NCBI RefSeq assembly: GCF_947494555.1
Contig: NZ_CANLVF010000002.1
Coordinates: forward strand, 1,302,001-1,366,000
Reading direction: 5' to 3'
DNA length: 64,000 nt
From: an uncultured Roseibium sp.
GTDB lineage: Bacteria > Pseudomonadota > Alphaproteobacteria > Rhizobiales > Stappiaceae
Made by a program: the position numbers and the translations under genes. This document shows, one piece after another, positions 37,611 through 46,954 of the stretch. A model generated the notes under the pieces. That model saw nothing but the letters and a program-made list of their open reading frames with translations, ran no database searches and had not been told where the DNA came from. Within the stretch, counting starts at the first letter, position 1, and the number at the start of each line of letters is the position of its first letter.

Positions 37611-37700
37611 CGTTCCCCGCTTGTTTGCTACAAACGCCCGATTAAAGTGAGATGATTCCAGATGCCGGAAATCAACCGGCTGCCGACTTGGGAGGAAATC

Positions 37701-38657
37701 ATGTTCTTGTCTCAGCTCCGTGCAGCCCTGGCCTGCGCCGCCTGTATATTGCTGGCAGGCTGCTTCGGCGAAGACGGAGACGTTGCGCTCGGCACACTTG
37801 AACGGGACAGGGTCGCACTGACCGCAACCGCCAACGAAGTGCTGATAGATCTGCCGGTTCCGCAGGGCACATTTGTTCAAAGAGGCACCGTTCTTGCGCA
37901 ATTGAACCCGGCCGAACAACAGGCCATCGTCAACCAGGCCCGCGCCGAAGTGCAAAAGGCCGGCGCCAACCTGGACAAGCTGGAAAACGGTGCGCGCGAA
38001 GAGGAAATCGCCAAAGCGCGCGCAAGCGTCGCCGGAGCCAATGCGGAGCTGGTTGATGCCGAGGCCTCGTTCCAGCGCTACAACGACCTGACCGGACGCG
38101 GGACAACCAGCCAGGCCCAGCTTGACAGCGCCAGGGCAAGCCGTGATGCCGCCGTGGCAAGCCTTGAGAGCGCCGAAGAAGAGCTGAAAGAACTCGTCAC
38201 CGGGTCCCGCCCCGAGGATATTGCAATCGCAAAGGCAGAGCTTTCCGCTGCACAAGCCAGTCTCGCCACGCAAGAGACGATCCTCTCCGACCTGACAATC
38301 GTCGCCTCCCGCGACGGGGTTCTCGACAGCCTGCCCTGGAATCTTGGCGAACGGGTCACCGTTGGAAGCCCCGTAGTGGTGCTGCTTGCAGGCGATGCGC
38401 CCTATGCGCGGGTCTACGTTCCTGAACCGCACCGGGTGAAAATCAAGGAAGGCGACAGGCTCGAAGTCAGGGTCGATGGGCTCGACGGTGCCATCGAAGG
38501 CCGCGTCCGATGGATCAGCTCGGACCCATCCTTCACGCCTTACTATGCGCTCAATCAGTCGGAACGTGCTCGTCTCATGTATGTTGCCGAAATTCAGCTT
38601 CCCGAAAGCGCCTCTGATCTTCCGAACGGGGTGCCCGCGCAGGTGGTTCTGCCGTGA
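37701..38657 (+). CDS. HlyD-family periplasmic adaptor lipoprotein
   Basis: A 318-residue membrane-fusion protein, the periplasmic link of an ABC exporter. A lipoprotein signal is visible with lipobox LLAG-C21. A biotinyl-lipoyl-like half motif (LPVPQGTFVQRGTVLAQL) is followed by a long alpha-helical hairpin of Ala/Glu/Lys heptads (residues about 75-190), then the second half motif (TIVASRDGVLDSLPWNLGERV) and a beta-barrel. Resembles YbhG. Start at 37701 is set by GGAGG just upstream. Coupled to the ATPase by a GTGA overlap. Confidence 0.9.
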   Translation: MFLSQLRAALACAACILLAGCFGEDGDVALGTLERDRVALTATANEVLIDLPVPQGTFVQRGTVLAQLNPAEQQAIVNQARAEVQKAGANLDKLENGAREEEIAKARASVAGANAELVDAEASFQRYNDLTGRGTTSQAQLDSARASRDAAVASLESAEEELKELVTGSRPEDIAIAKAELSAAQASLATQETILSDLTIVASRDGVLDSLPWNLGERVTVGSPVVVLLAGDAPYARVYVPEPHRVKIKEGDRLEVRVDGLDGAIEGRVRWISSDPSFTPYYALNQSERARLMYVAEIQLPESASDLPNGVPAQVVLP

Positions 38658-39592
38658 GCCGTCACGACGCGGATATCGTCGTGCGCGCCGAAGGGCTGGT
38701 CAAATCATTCAAGGGCTTTCGCGCGGTAGACGGGCTCGACCTGACCATCGAACGCGGCATGATCTACGGATTTCTGGGGCCTAATGGCTGTGGCAAAACC
38801 ACGGCCATGCGGATGCTGACGGGGCTGCTCACCCCGACGGAGGGCTCTGTCGAAGTGCTCGGCCTGTCGGTTCCCAAAGACGCTGAAACCCTCAAGTACA
38901 AAATCGGCTACATGACCCAGGCCTTCTCGCTCTATGGCGACCTGACCGTTCAGGAAAACCTCGATTTCATGTCGACGATCTATGGACTAACGGGCCAAAG
39001 ACGGAAGGACCGGGTTCGGGAAGTCATGAGGCGATATGAACTTACGGACCTCAAGGACAGGTTTGCTGGCAAGATGAGCGGCGGGCAGAGACAGCGTCTC
39101 GCCCTCGCCACCGCTGTCCTGCACGAGCCTCAACTGTTGTTTTTGGACGAACCGACATCCGCCGTGGATCCTGAGTCGCGGCGCCATTTCTGGGAGCAGC
39201 TTTTCGACCTGGTCGATGACGGGACGTCGATCGTCGTCACGACCCACTTCATGGACGAGGCCGAGCGATGTCACAAGATCGCGATCCTGGAAGCGGGGCA
39301 AAAGCGGGCGGACGGTGCTCCGAAGGACCTGATGGCGGCCATGGGTGCAAATGTCATCGAAATCGAAGGCCCGAACCTGCGGGACATCCGCCGTCAACTG
39401 CTCGGTTCAAAGGGCATTATGGCAGCAGCACAGCTTGGGGCGCGGTTACGGGTGCTCGTGGCAGACGACATTGCGGATCCGGAAGCATTTTTGAAAGCAA
39501 AGCCGGAAACCGACGGCGCTACACTGATCGAACGCGTGCGGCCAAACCTTGAAGACGTTTTCGTCACCGCGACGGGGGAAGGCCGCCAATGA
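38654..39592 (+). CDS. ABC exporter ATP-binding protein (ABC-2 type)
   Basis: A 312-residue ATPase with Walker A GPNGCGKTT, signature MSGGQRQRL, Walker B LLFLDEPTSAVDPES and switch His in VVTTHFMDEAE. The C-terminal extension (residues 230-310) is typical of drug/polysaccharide exporters such as YbhF, although YbhF itself has two ATPase domains and this has one. Start is GTG overlapping the adaptor stop. Energises the permease encoded next. Confidence 0.92.
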   Translation: MSRHDADIVVRAEGLVKSFKGFRAVDGLDLTIERGMIYGFLGPNGCGKTTAMRMLTGLLTPTEGSVEVLGLSVPKDAETLKYKIGYMTQAFSLYGDLTVQENLDFMSTIYGLTGQRRKDRVREVMRRYELTDLKDRFAGKMSGGQRQRLALATAVLHEPQLLFLDEPTSAVDPESRRHFWEQLFDLVDDGTSIVVTTHFMDEAERCHKIAILEAGQKRADGAPKDLMAAMGANVIEIEGPNLRDIRRQLLGSKGIMAAAQLGARLRVLVADDIADPEAFLKAKPETDGATLIERVRPNLEDVFVTATGEGRQ

Positions 39593-40734
39593 GATCGCTG
39601 TCGCGCATATCGGCGATCTTTTTCAAGGAGCTGGCCCAGCTGCGCCGCGACCGGATGACCTTCGGCATGGTGATCATGATCCCGCTGATCCAGCTGATCC
39701 TGTTCGGGTACGCTATCAATACAAACATTCGCGACATCCCGGTCGCCGTCGTCGACCAGAGCCAGACAGGCCTCAGCCGTATTCTGATCCAGATGGTCGA
39801 GGCGACGCGGGTCGTCAAAGTGACCGAACGCCTGTCGACACCGGAAGAAGCGGAAGCAGCGATCAAGGCGGCACGTGTCAGAGCCGCCTTCATCCTGCCT
39901 GAAGATCTTTCCAAGCGCATCGTGCGGTCGCCCGCCGTCGGTCTCGGAACCCCGCCGTCAACAGACGAGGAGACAAGCCGGCCTGTGGCTCAATGGATCG
40001 TCGACGGATCAGATACGATGATCGCAGGTGCTATCAAGTCCTTGCGGTCAATGCCACTTTCGGAACTTAACCGCCAGGCGCCGAACCGGTCGACACCGAC
40101 ATTCGAAGTCGCCCTCTTTTTCAATCCAGAACAGATAACGGCAATTAACATCGTTCCCGGTCTGGTCGGTATCATTCTCACGATGACAATGATCATGTTC
40201 ACGTCCGCCGCGATCGTTCGCGAGCGTGAACGCGGCAACATGGAAATGCTGATCAACACACCGGTGCGGCCGATGGAGCTGATGATCGGCAAGATCATCC
40301 CCTACATCTTCATCGGTCTGTTGCAGACTGTGATCATACTTGGCCTCGGACACATTCTGTTCAATGTGCCGTTCGGGTCAAAAACCTTCGACCTCCTGGT
40401 TGGAACGCTGCTTTTCATCGGCGCCAGCCTGTCGCTGGGGCTGGTCCTGTCGACCATTGCACAGAGCCAGCTGCAGGCAACCCAGATGACCGTCTTCGTG
40501 CTGCTGCCCTCAATCCTTTTGTCCGGTTTCATGTTTCCCTATGAAGGCATGCCGGTGATCGCGCAATACATCGCCGAAGCGTTTCCGGCGACCCATTTCA
40601 TGCGCATGGTCCGGGGTTTTGTCCTGCGCGATGCAGGCCTCATCGAGCTGCACAAGGACGTTCTGTGGATGATCGGTTTCTTTGTGCTCGGCATGTTCGT
40701 TGCCGCGATGCGTTTCAAGAAACGGCTGGATTGA
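39589..40734 (+). CDS. ABC-2 type exporter permease
   Basis: A 381-residue inner-membrane permease of the ABC2_membrane_3 type (YbhS/YbhR-like). Topology: one N-terminal helix (residues about 20-42), a large periplasmic domain (45-180), then five helices (from NIVPGLVGIILTMTMIM onward). The motif E-R-G-N-M-E-M-L (residues about 210-217) is the cytosolic coupling element. Four-base overlap with the ATPase. Relatives export drugs, cations or lipids; the cargo here is unknown. A single permease gene suggests a homodimer. Confidence 0.92.
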   Translation: MRSLSRISAIFFKELAQLRRDRMTFGMVIMIPLIQLILFGYAINTNIRDIPVAVVDQSQTGLSRILIQMVEATRVVKVTERLSTPEEAEAAIKAARVRAAFILPEDLSKRIVRSPAVGLGTPPSTDEETSRPVAQWIVDGSDTMIAGAIKSLRSMPLSELNRQAPNRSTPTFEVALFFNPEQITAINIVPGLVGIILTMTMIMFTSAAIVRERERGNMEMLINTPVRPMELMIGKIIPYIFIGLLQTVIILGLGHILFNVPFGSKTFDLLVGTLLFIGASLSLGLVLSTIAQSQLQATQMTVFVLLPSILLSGFMFPYEGMPVIAQYIAEAFPATHFMRMVRGFVLRDAGLIELHKDVLWMIGFFVLGMFVAAMRFKKRLD

Positions 40735-40843
40735 ACACCACAGACTATGCCGTTTCACGGTGGCATAGGACGCTCCAAGGCAAATCTCCAGCTACCGAAC
40801 ACAAGTTGCGATAGCATCCTGATCAGTGCCGAGGAACGCAAAA

Positions 40844-40955
40844 CCTCATCCTGAGGAGCCGCTGAAGCGGCGTCTCGAAGGATCGGCCGCGAGTTTCGAA
40901 AGCTGCGGCCCATCCTTCGTGGCTTCGCTTTGCTACGCACCTCAGGATGAGGGTT
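40844..40955. repeat. Inverted pair of an intergenic palindromic repeat
   Basis: Two copies of a roughly 47-base element face each other. The left reads CCTCATCCTGAGGAGC, then a small CGCTGAAGCG-type hairpin, then GTCTCGAAGGATCGGCC. The right ends with CCTCAGGATGAGGG, the inverse of the left start. The same element occurs at 51284-51455. From memory, similar palindromes are widespread between genes in Hyphomicrobiales. Lies just after the exporter permease and before the convergent EamA gene, so it may act as a transcription stop or RNA-stability element. Confidence 0.75.
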
Positions 40956-41007
40956 GGGTTGCCAGTACAGCTGAGCGACACACTTGCCCTGTTGGTGTCG
41001 CCGCCCC

Positions 41008-41928
41008 CTATTTCGGTTGCGGCCCCGTGTCCACGCGAGGGTTTGCGGTTCTCAGAACGGGTGTCTGCTCCGAGACGTTCTCGCGGCTTTCGCGCCAGAC
41101 TACGAAGATGCCCGACAGGATGATGACAGACGAGCCTATGGCGACATAACGATCCGGTGTTTCGGCGAAAAACAATGCGCCGAACAAGGTCGCCCAGAGG
41201 ATCTGGCTGTATTGAAGCGGTGCAACGAAGGCCGCCGGTGCGGCCCGGTAAGCGCCCAGAATGCAAAGCTGGGCGAGTACCGAGAGGAAACCGACAATCG
41301 CCATGAGACCGAGATCCGGAAGTGTTACCGGCACATAGACAATGGGCAAAGTCATCGACATCACCAGCATCGACAGGAGCATCGGAAAAAGGATCAGTAC
41401 GGCGGGGCGTTCCTTACCGCCGAGCTTTCTGGCCAATATGGACGACATGGCGCTCGCCGCAGCGGCGATCAGGCCCGCAATGTGTCCTGGCGTCAATTCT
41501 GTCACACCGGGCCGGAGGACAATCAGGACTCCGATGAGACCGACCAGAACCGCCCCCCAGCGCTGCATTCTGACTGTTTCGCCGAGAAGCGGGACCGACA
41601 GGGCTGTCACGAGAAGCGGCGTTGCAAAGAGCAGGGAATAAACTTCCGCCAGAGGCAGAACCGTAAAGGCGTAGAAAGCGCAAGACATGGCGATGATGCT
41701 CAATCCCGCACGGCACAGGACCAGAACCGGGAAATGCGGACGGAAATTGTCGATCGCCTTGTCGGCAAGCATGATGATCGACATTGGCACAAACGCGAAC
41801 AACATCGAAAAGAAGATGATCTGGAAGACCTGATAAGTCGCACCGAGGGACTTGATGACGGCGTCATGGGTCGAGAACAGAGCGAAGGCGCCGAGCGCTG
41901 CGAGGAGGCCCTTGAGCGTAGCTGTCAT
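41008..41928 (-). CDS. DMT-superfamily (EamA) transporter
   Basis: A 306-residue membrane protein of ten predicted helices formed by two EamA repeats (first half from ALGAFALFSTHDAVIKSLG, second from GLIAAAASAMSSILARKL). Members export amino acids, metabolites or guanidinium-like compounds; the substrate cannot be named. I use the ATG at 41928; the frame extends 24 codons upstream without support. Confidence 0.85.
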   Translation of the reverse strand: MTATLKGLLAALGAFALFSTHDAVIKSLGATYQVFQIIFFSMLFAFVPMSIIMLADKAIDNFRPHFPVLVLCRAGLSIIAMSCAFYAFTVLPLAEVYSLLFATPLLVTALSVPLLGETVRMQRWGAVLVGLIGVLIVLRPGVTELTPGHIAGLIAAAASAMSSILARKLGGKERPAVLILFPMLLSMLVMSMTLPIVYVPVTLPDLGLMAIVGFLSVLAQLCILGAYRAAPAAFVAPLQYSQILWATLFGALFFAETPDRYVAIGSSVIILSGIFVVWRESRENVSEQTPVLRTANPRVDTGPQPK

Positions 41929-42155
41929 AGCTGAAGCCTTGTACGGGTTTTCAGATCTGCATGCATGTCGCGCAATTGCCGCACCCTGAACCGCCCGCAC
42001 GTGGGAATGTGCCTTCAGTTCAGCAACTCACCGGTCAAGCGATGCGCGCAACACTGTCATTACCAGAAAGAGGCCCTTCACCAAAGACCTGCCCCAGACC
42101 GGCGAGGGCGTTAATTCACATCAGAAAACCATCAACGCCGGGTTCCGGGCGTAAT

Positions 42156-42488
42156 TCAGACGAATACCCGGGCCAACGTTGCAACGGCCAGCGCCGTGGC
42201 AGCCCGCTTCGGCCCGTCAAATTCAGAAGCAGCCTGTCCTGGTACCGTCAGGCTGACACGATTGAGATCGGTTGCCTCGAGCTGATCCAGATCAGCCGAC
42301 TTGGCCGCCTCTTCCGCAGATACGCGGATCTCGTCCAGCATCCGGACCAGACCCTGCCAAATATGAAGGGGTGGCGCCTCGTTTGTTTCGCACCAGCGAA
42401 TAATTTCGTCCGTCGATACGTCCAAAGCGGCTGCGGCCTCTTCCATCGAGAGGCCGATATACCTTACCATATCACTGAAATTACTCAT
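42156..42488 (-). CDS. Small HTH-like hypothetical protein
   Basis: A 110-residue protein. The N-terminal 50 residues look like a helix-turn-helix (MVRYIGLSMEEAAAALDVSTDEIIRWCETNEAPPLHIWQGL), with the turn in LDVSTDEI. The rest is helical and Ala-rich. It is not part of the min operon: it is on the opposite strand, 343 bases upstream. Possible small regulator; no partner identified. Weak GGGG ribosome binding site. Confidence 0.65.
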   Translation of the reverse strand: MSNFSDMVRYIGLSMEEAAAALDVSTDEIIRWCETNEAPPLHIWQGLVRMLDEIRVSAEEAAKSADLDQLEATDLNRVSLTVPGQAASEFDGPKRAATALAVATLARVFV

Positions 42489-42831
42489 ATTTTAACCCCA
42501 GACGAGAAACGCCGGAACACATCCGACTTCCTATAGTGCGCTGCAATATGGCGAAATTCCAGCATTTTACGCGAATTTAGTTAAATCCTGCTCCGGCGAA
42601 GCAATTTCACGCGGAAAAACACGTGTGATTCTCGTCGCGGTTCTTGGCAATTCTCGCGAGCATCAACAGCGGCAAATCATCGTCAGGATTGGTTGATCCG
42701 TCAATTGTCTGAAATTGTTCAAAAAAATCGATATCGGTGGAAAACGGACCGCCTCTGCTATGTAAGGTGCGGTTAATGCTAGGTTTATCCGACCAAATCA
42801 ATCAACCAGACAATGCCGCCGGAACTCTTAG
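42489..42831. other. Intergenic region upstream of minCDE
   Basis: 343 bases, AT-rich between 42500 and 42620. It should hold the min operon promoter. No gene and no obvious operator seen; a short minus-strand frame at 42607-42801 has no support. Confidence 0.5.
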
Positions 42832-43647
42832 ATGAAGTTCAAGGGAAAATCCTTTATCGCAATCGTTCTGTCACCGGAACTGCCCTTTGACGACTGGCTC
42901 AGGGAAGTCGACAGAATCATTGCGCGCTCTCCAGGGTTTTTTATCGACCGTCCGATCATTCTCGATGTGCGGGGCAGCAATATCGCGATTGAGGATCTGG
43001 AGCAGCTTCTTGCGGATCTGCGTGAAAGATCGATACGTGTGATGGGCATAGACGGCGTGGCCGGAACCCGTCTGAAAGACGGAATGCCGCCGAGTTTTGG
43101 CGGCGGGCGCCTGACTTCGGATGTGGACGTGCCCGGACCAGCCGCGCAGCCAAATGGCGGTGGTGACGATACTTCGACCGACGCCAAAACCTCAAAGGCC
43201 GCGAACGGAAACGCCAGTTCCCCGGAGAAATCGGTTGAAGGAAACGACCAGGCCGCGAACGGCCATTCTTTTGCCAAGTCTCTCGAAGAGCTTGAGAATC
43301 AGCAGGCAAAGGAAGGAAACTCATCAATCGTGATCTCAGAACCCGTTCGCTCCGGCCAGAGCATTCTCCATCCGGACGGTGACGTGACCGTGATCGGATC
43401 CGTCAGTTCCGGTGCGGAGATCATCGCCGGCGGTTCCATTCACATCTATGGCGCGCTCCGCGGGCGCGCCCTTGCCGGCGTCGCGGGCAAGGGCAACGCG
43501 AGAATATTCTGCACCAAGCTTGATGCCGAGCTGGTTTCCATCAACGGGCTTTACAAGGTCGCGGACGATTTCGACGGAACCTTGCGCAATTCTCCGGCGC
43601 AAATCCGCTTCGAAAACGAAACGCTGGTCTTTGAAGAATTGAACTAA
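42832..43647 (+). CDS. minC: Septum site-determining protein MinC
   Basis: A 271-residue MinC, the FtsZ antagonist that blocks division near poles. The N-terminal FtsZ-binding domain (residues 1-90) is joined by a long low-complexity linker (about 100-160, rich in Asn, Gly, Ser, Ala and Glu) to the C-terminal beta-helix ([37 protein letters not shown] in part), which dimerises and binds MinD. The glycine-rich turns G-S-x-H-I-Y-G and GKGNARIFC are typical. First gene of minCDE. Confidence 0.95.
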   Translation: MKFKGKSFIAIVLSPELPFDDWLREVDRIIARSPGFFIDRPIILDVRGSNIAIEDLEQLLADLRERSIRVMGIDGVAGTRLKDGMPPSFGGGRLTSDVDVPGPAAQPNGGGDDTSTDAKTSKAANGNASSPEKSVEGNDQAANGHSFAKSLEELENQQAKEGNSSIVISEPVRSGQSILHPDGDVTVIGSVSSGAEIIAGGSIHIYGALRGRALAGVAGKGNARIFCTKLDAELVSINGLYKVADDFDGTLRNSPAQIRFENETLVFEELN

Positions 43648-43700
43648 CCAAGTTTCACGTGCAAAGCGTTGGGACTTAAGACAGATACAGGACGGACACC

Positions 43701-44522
43701 ATGAGCAACGCCACAGTCGTTGTGGTCACGTCGGGCAAAGGCGGGGTCGGCAAGACCACTACTACCGCTGCAATTGCCTCGGCGCTTGCCAAAGAAGGCT
43801 ATCAGGTCTGCGCGATCGATTTCGATGTCGGACTGCGCAATCTCGACCTGATCATGGGCGCCGAGCGCCGCGTCGTGTTCGACCTTGTCAACGTGGTTCG
43901 TGGCGAAGCATCGATCAAGCAGGCCCTGGTCCGCGACAAGAAACTCAGCAATCTCTTTCTGCTGCCGGCGTCGCAAACGAGGGACAAGGATGCCTTGACG
44001 GAGGAAGGCGTCGCCAGCGTGATCAGCGAATTGCGCACATATTTCGATTGGGTCATCTGCGACAGCCCGGCCGGGATCGAGCGTGGAGCCACACTGGCAA
44101 TGCGCCACGCCGACGAGGCGATCATCGTTTCAAACCCGGAAGTGTCCTCGGTCAGGGACTGCGACCGCATCATCGGTCTGCTCGACGCAAAGACAAAGAT
44201 TGCGGAAGACGGCGGCAGGATGCCAAAGCACCTGATGATCACGCGCTATGACTCCGACCGCGCCAAGACAGGCGACATGCTGGCGACTGAAGATGTTGTC
44301 GACATTCTCTCCGTTCCGCTTATTGGCGTCGTTCCTGAGAGCAAAGACGTCCTGAAGGCGTCAAACGTCGGCCTTCCCGTAACCCTTTCCGATGAGACCT
44401 CGCCGCCGGCTAAAGCTTATATGGAGGCCGTCCGCCGCCTGCTTGGGGAGAACATCCCGGTTACGATCCCGGAAGAGAAAAAGAGCTTCTTCGGCAAGCT
44501 CTTCAAAGGGAGGGCGGCATGA
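43701..44522 (+). CDS. minD: Septum site-determining ATPase MinD
   Basis: A 273-residue MinD. The deviant Walker A is S-G-K13-G-G-V-G-K18-T-T, and DFDVGLRNLDLIMG and VICDSPAGIE follow. The C-terminal amphipathic helix EKKSFFGKLFKGR anchors the ATP-bound dimer to the membrane, where it recruits MinC and is released by MinE. Lies 53 bases behind minC and overlaps minE by four bases. Confidence 0.97.
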   Translation: MSNATVVVVTSGKGGVGKTTTTAAIASALAKEGYQVCAIDFDVGLRNLDLIMGAERRVVFDLVNVVRGEASIKQALVRDKKLSNLFLLPASQTRDKDALTEEGVASVISELRTYFDWVICDSPAGIERGATLAMRHADEAIIVSNPEVSSVRDCDRIIGLLDAKTKIAEDGGRMPKHLMITRYDSDRAKTGDMLATEDVVDILSVPLIGVVPESKDVLKASNVGLPVTLSDETSPPAKAYMEAVRRLLGENIPVTIPEEKKSFFGKLFKGRAA

Positions 44523-44779
44523 ACATCCTGAGCCTCTTTGGCAAAAGAGGCGAAAGCGCCTCGGTTGCCAAAAACCGGCTGCAAATCCTTCTTGCACACG
44601 AAAGAGCCGATGACGGTTCCGATGCGGTGCTTATCTCAAGTCTCCGCGAAGACATTCTCGCAGTCGTTGCCAAACGTGTCGAAATCAACCCGGATTCCGT
44701 TCGTCTGGAAATGGACAGGTCAGGCGATGTGACAACGCTCGGCATCGATATCGAGTTGCCGGCCGCGAAAGCATCCTAG
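44519..44779 (+). CDS. minE: Cell division topological specificity factor MinE
   Basis: An 86-residue MinE. The N-terminal membrane-targeting and MinD-binding helix (NILSLFGKRGE, then AKNRLQILLAHERAD) and the C-terminal topological-specificity domain (LREDILAVVAKRVEIN, then VRLEMDR) are both complete. It stimulates MinD ATPase to drive pole-to-pole oscillation. Overlaps minD by ATGA and is followed by a strong terminator. Confidence 0.97.
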   Translation: MNILSLFGKRGESASVAKNRLQILLAHERADDGSDAVLISSLREDILAVVAKRVEINPDSVRLEMDRSGDVTTLGIDIELPAAKAS

Positions 44780-44809
44780 GCCCGCATCTGCATCGCTCCA
44801 AGCGCCAAA

Positions 44810-44835
44810 GCCGCCGGATCTTCCGGCGGCTTTTT
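44810..44835 (+). terminator. Rho-independent terminator of minCDE
   Basis: GCCGCCGGA (44810-44818), loop TCT, TCCGGCGGC (44822-44830), then TTTTT. Perfect 9-bp stem. Confidence 0.95.
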
Positions 44836-44905
44836 GGTTCTCGGTTTTAACGAGCAAGATTGCTAGAGTGCTGAAAGCAGTCCGGTTCAGATATGGGAGC
44901 CTTCA

Positions 44906-45433
44906 ATGTTTCGGCGAAATTTCGTTGTGCCGCTTGCGGTGTCCTTCTTCGCACTTCCCGGTTCGAACTCGCTTGCCGCGGAGGCTGCGAACATAAGCGG
45001 CTGCCTCGACGCCGTCGGAACCTATATGACCAGCCGTTCTTCGGTGATCGACGGGAACACCAGGATCGACCGCGGCCTGATTGCGCTGACCAATGGCGGT
45101 CACGCCCTGGTCACCGATTCAGCCGAGGGCGGTGTCAACGGCTATCAGCCCTTCTCCAGCGGCAGTGGCGCCTGGCGATGCTTGGGCAATGAGGCCGGCG
45201 AGAACAAGATCAAGATCGTGACATTCGACTTTACGACCACGCCGGATGCTGAGACTGACCGCTACATTGCGCGTGTCACTGTCTCGGCGACAGCCGATCC
45301 GGCGTCGAACTCCATTTCAGGAAATTCGCTGGTTGAGTTTCTTGCAATCGATGCCGCGCCCGATACAGCAGAAATCGTTCGCCCTTCGGTCTCCTACGAC
45401 TTTACCGGCGTCAAGCTTGAGGTCAGCGAATAA
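44906..45433 (+). CDS. Hypothetical secreted protein
   Basis: A 175-residue protein with signal peptide (residues 1-24, ends SLAA) and a mature beta-rich part. It has two Cys (C33 and another in AWRCLGNEAG) that may form a disulfide. No family recognised. A GGGAG ribosome binding site stands ahead of the ATG. Monocistronic; ends 57 bases before the convergent MFS gene. Confidence 0.7.
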   Translation: MFRRNFVVPLAVSFFALPGSNSLAAEAANISGCLDAVGTYMTSRSSVIDGNTRIDRGLIALTNGGHALVTDSAEGGVNGYQPFSSGSGAWRCLGNEAGENKIKIVTFDFTTTPDAETDRYIARVTVSATADPASNSISGNSLVEFLAIDAAPDTAEIVRPSVSYDFTGVKLEVSE

Positions 45434-45489
45434 GGCCGACCTGTTTCACCATCGTAATCCTGAGGGAGGCAGCACGCTGCCTTAAGCGG

Positions 45490-46776
45490 CTATGTCGTTG
45501 CGGACCATGTTCTCACCCCAGCTTTTTTGATCAGGTCCGGCAATCGCCAGATCACCGGGATCGAAATGAGTGTCGCCAGGATGACGTAGTAGACCGGTGC
45601 GTAGTCGTCACCGGTCCGGTTGACCAGATAAGTCGCCAGTATCGGCGTCGTTCCGCCGAAAACCGCCATGCAGATGTTGTAGCCAAGCGCTACCGTGCTG
45701 CACCTCAGGTGTGGCGCAGCGGTAAGTGTCAGCGCAGTGACTGACAGCGCCCAACCTGCCGTGCTCGCGAGGGTCAGTCCGAATTGGCCCAGGAAGACTG
45801 AAGCGGTATCGGGACGGTGCATCAGCCACCAGCATGGCGCAGCGAGCACCAGGGTTGCGATTGCGGCAACGAGCAAGACCGGGCGCAGACCGAACCTGTC
45901 CGCAGCCCAGCCGCAAACCGGAACGAACAATGCCATCACAATCAGATTGACCGTGGTGATATCCAGCGCCTTTGTTGATGAAAATCCGGCTTCGGAACTT
46001 AAGTAAGAAACCGCATAAACGAAGATCACGAAATAGATGACGGCCGTCGGGATCAACAACAGGACCATCTGTCCGATCAGACGCCAGTGATCGCGCAGGC
46101 TTTGCCAGACCGGTGATGTGTCTTCATCCGGATCGTCTGCGCGCGCGGTTTCTGTCAGGCTCAGGCGCAGGATCGCGCTGAAGACGGCAACAACGCCGCC
46201 CAGTGCAAAGGGTATGCGCCATCCCCAATCGGTCATCTGTTCGGCGCTAAGGAACGAGCTGAAGCCGGCCGGCACGGCGGATCCGAGAACGCACCCCCAC
46301 ATCATGGCAAAGGCAACCCAGGCGCCGGTCATTGCCCTGCGGTTTTCCCCCGACTGCTCGACCAGCAAAACGCCGGACGCCGTATATTCGCCGGCTACCG
46401 AAACGCCCTGGACGACCCGAATGGCCACAAGGAGAACCGCGGCTGTCACGCCAACCTGCTCGTAGGTCGGCAGCGACGCGATGGCAAAAGAGCCCCCCCC
46501 CATCAACAGGACTGAAATCATCAATGCAGACTTGCGTCCGATGCGATCCCCAATATGGCCGAATATCACGCTGCCTAGAGGGCGTGCGGCATAGCCGACA
46601 GCAAGGACGGCAAAGGCCGACAGCAGGGAAGCCAACTTGTCATCGGATGGAAAAAACAGGGTCGCCAGTGTCGGCGCGAGAAATCCATAGACCGTAAAGT
46701 CATACCACTCGAGAACGTTGCCGCTTGATGCAGCGGCAATCGCCTTGGGTGTCAGCTTCGTTTTCGGCTCAGACAT
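45490..46776 (-). CDS. MFS transporter, metabolite:H+ symporter (ProP/KgtP-like) type
   Basis: A 428-residue MFS protein of the metabolite:H+ symporter group. Marks of the group are WYDFTVYGFLAPTLATLFFP (first helix), the loop-2/3 motif FGHIGDRIGRKSAL and RVVQGVSVAGEYTASGVLL in helix 4. Relatives import betaine, shikimate, alpha-ketoglutarate or citrate; the exact substrate is unknown. No adjacent catabolic gene. Confidence 0.88.
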   Translation of the reverse strand: MSEPKTKLTPKAIAAASSGNVLEWYDFTVYGFLAPTLATLFFPSDDKLASLLSAFAVLAVGYAARPLGSVIFGHIGDRIGRKSALMISVLLMGGGSFAIASLPTYEQVGVTAAVLLVAIRVVQGVSVAGEYTASGVLLVEQSGENRRAMTGAWVAFAMMWGCVLGSAVPAGFSSFLSAEQMTDWGWRIPFALGGVVAVFSAILRLSLTETARADDPDEDTSPVWQSLRDHWRLIGQMVLLLIPTAVIYFVIFVYAVSYLSSEAGFSSTKALDITTVNLIVMALFVPVCGWAADRFGLRPVLLVAAIATLVLAAPCWWLMHRPDTASVFLGQFGLTLASTAGWALSVTALTLTAAPHLRCSTVALGYNICMAVFGGTTPILATYLVNRTGDDYAPVYYVILATLISIPVIWRLPDLIKKAGVRTWSATT

Positions 46777-46954
46777 GACACCCTCTCTTCGTCATTCGAT
46801 CGCGACGGTTTTCGTTGGTCTTGAGCTTAGAGACTTTCGCGCGGAAATTGAAACACCAAACACGGCTTTTGCAGATTGTATCAAGGATGAAAGCAGCACC
46901 AATGATGTGCTCCATCGAAGCAGCGCCTTTTGGAAAGCTGCGCCTGTTTTTCGT

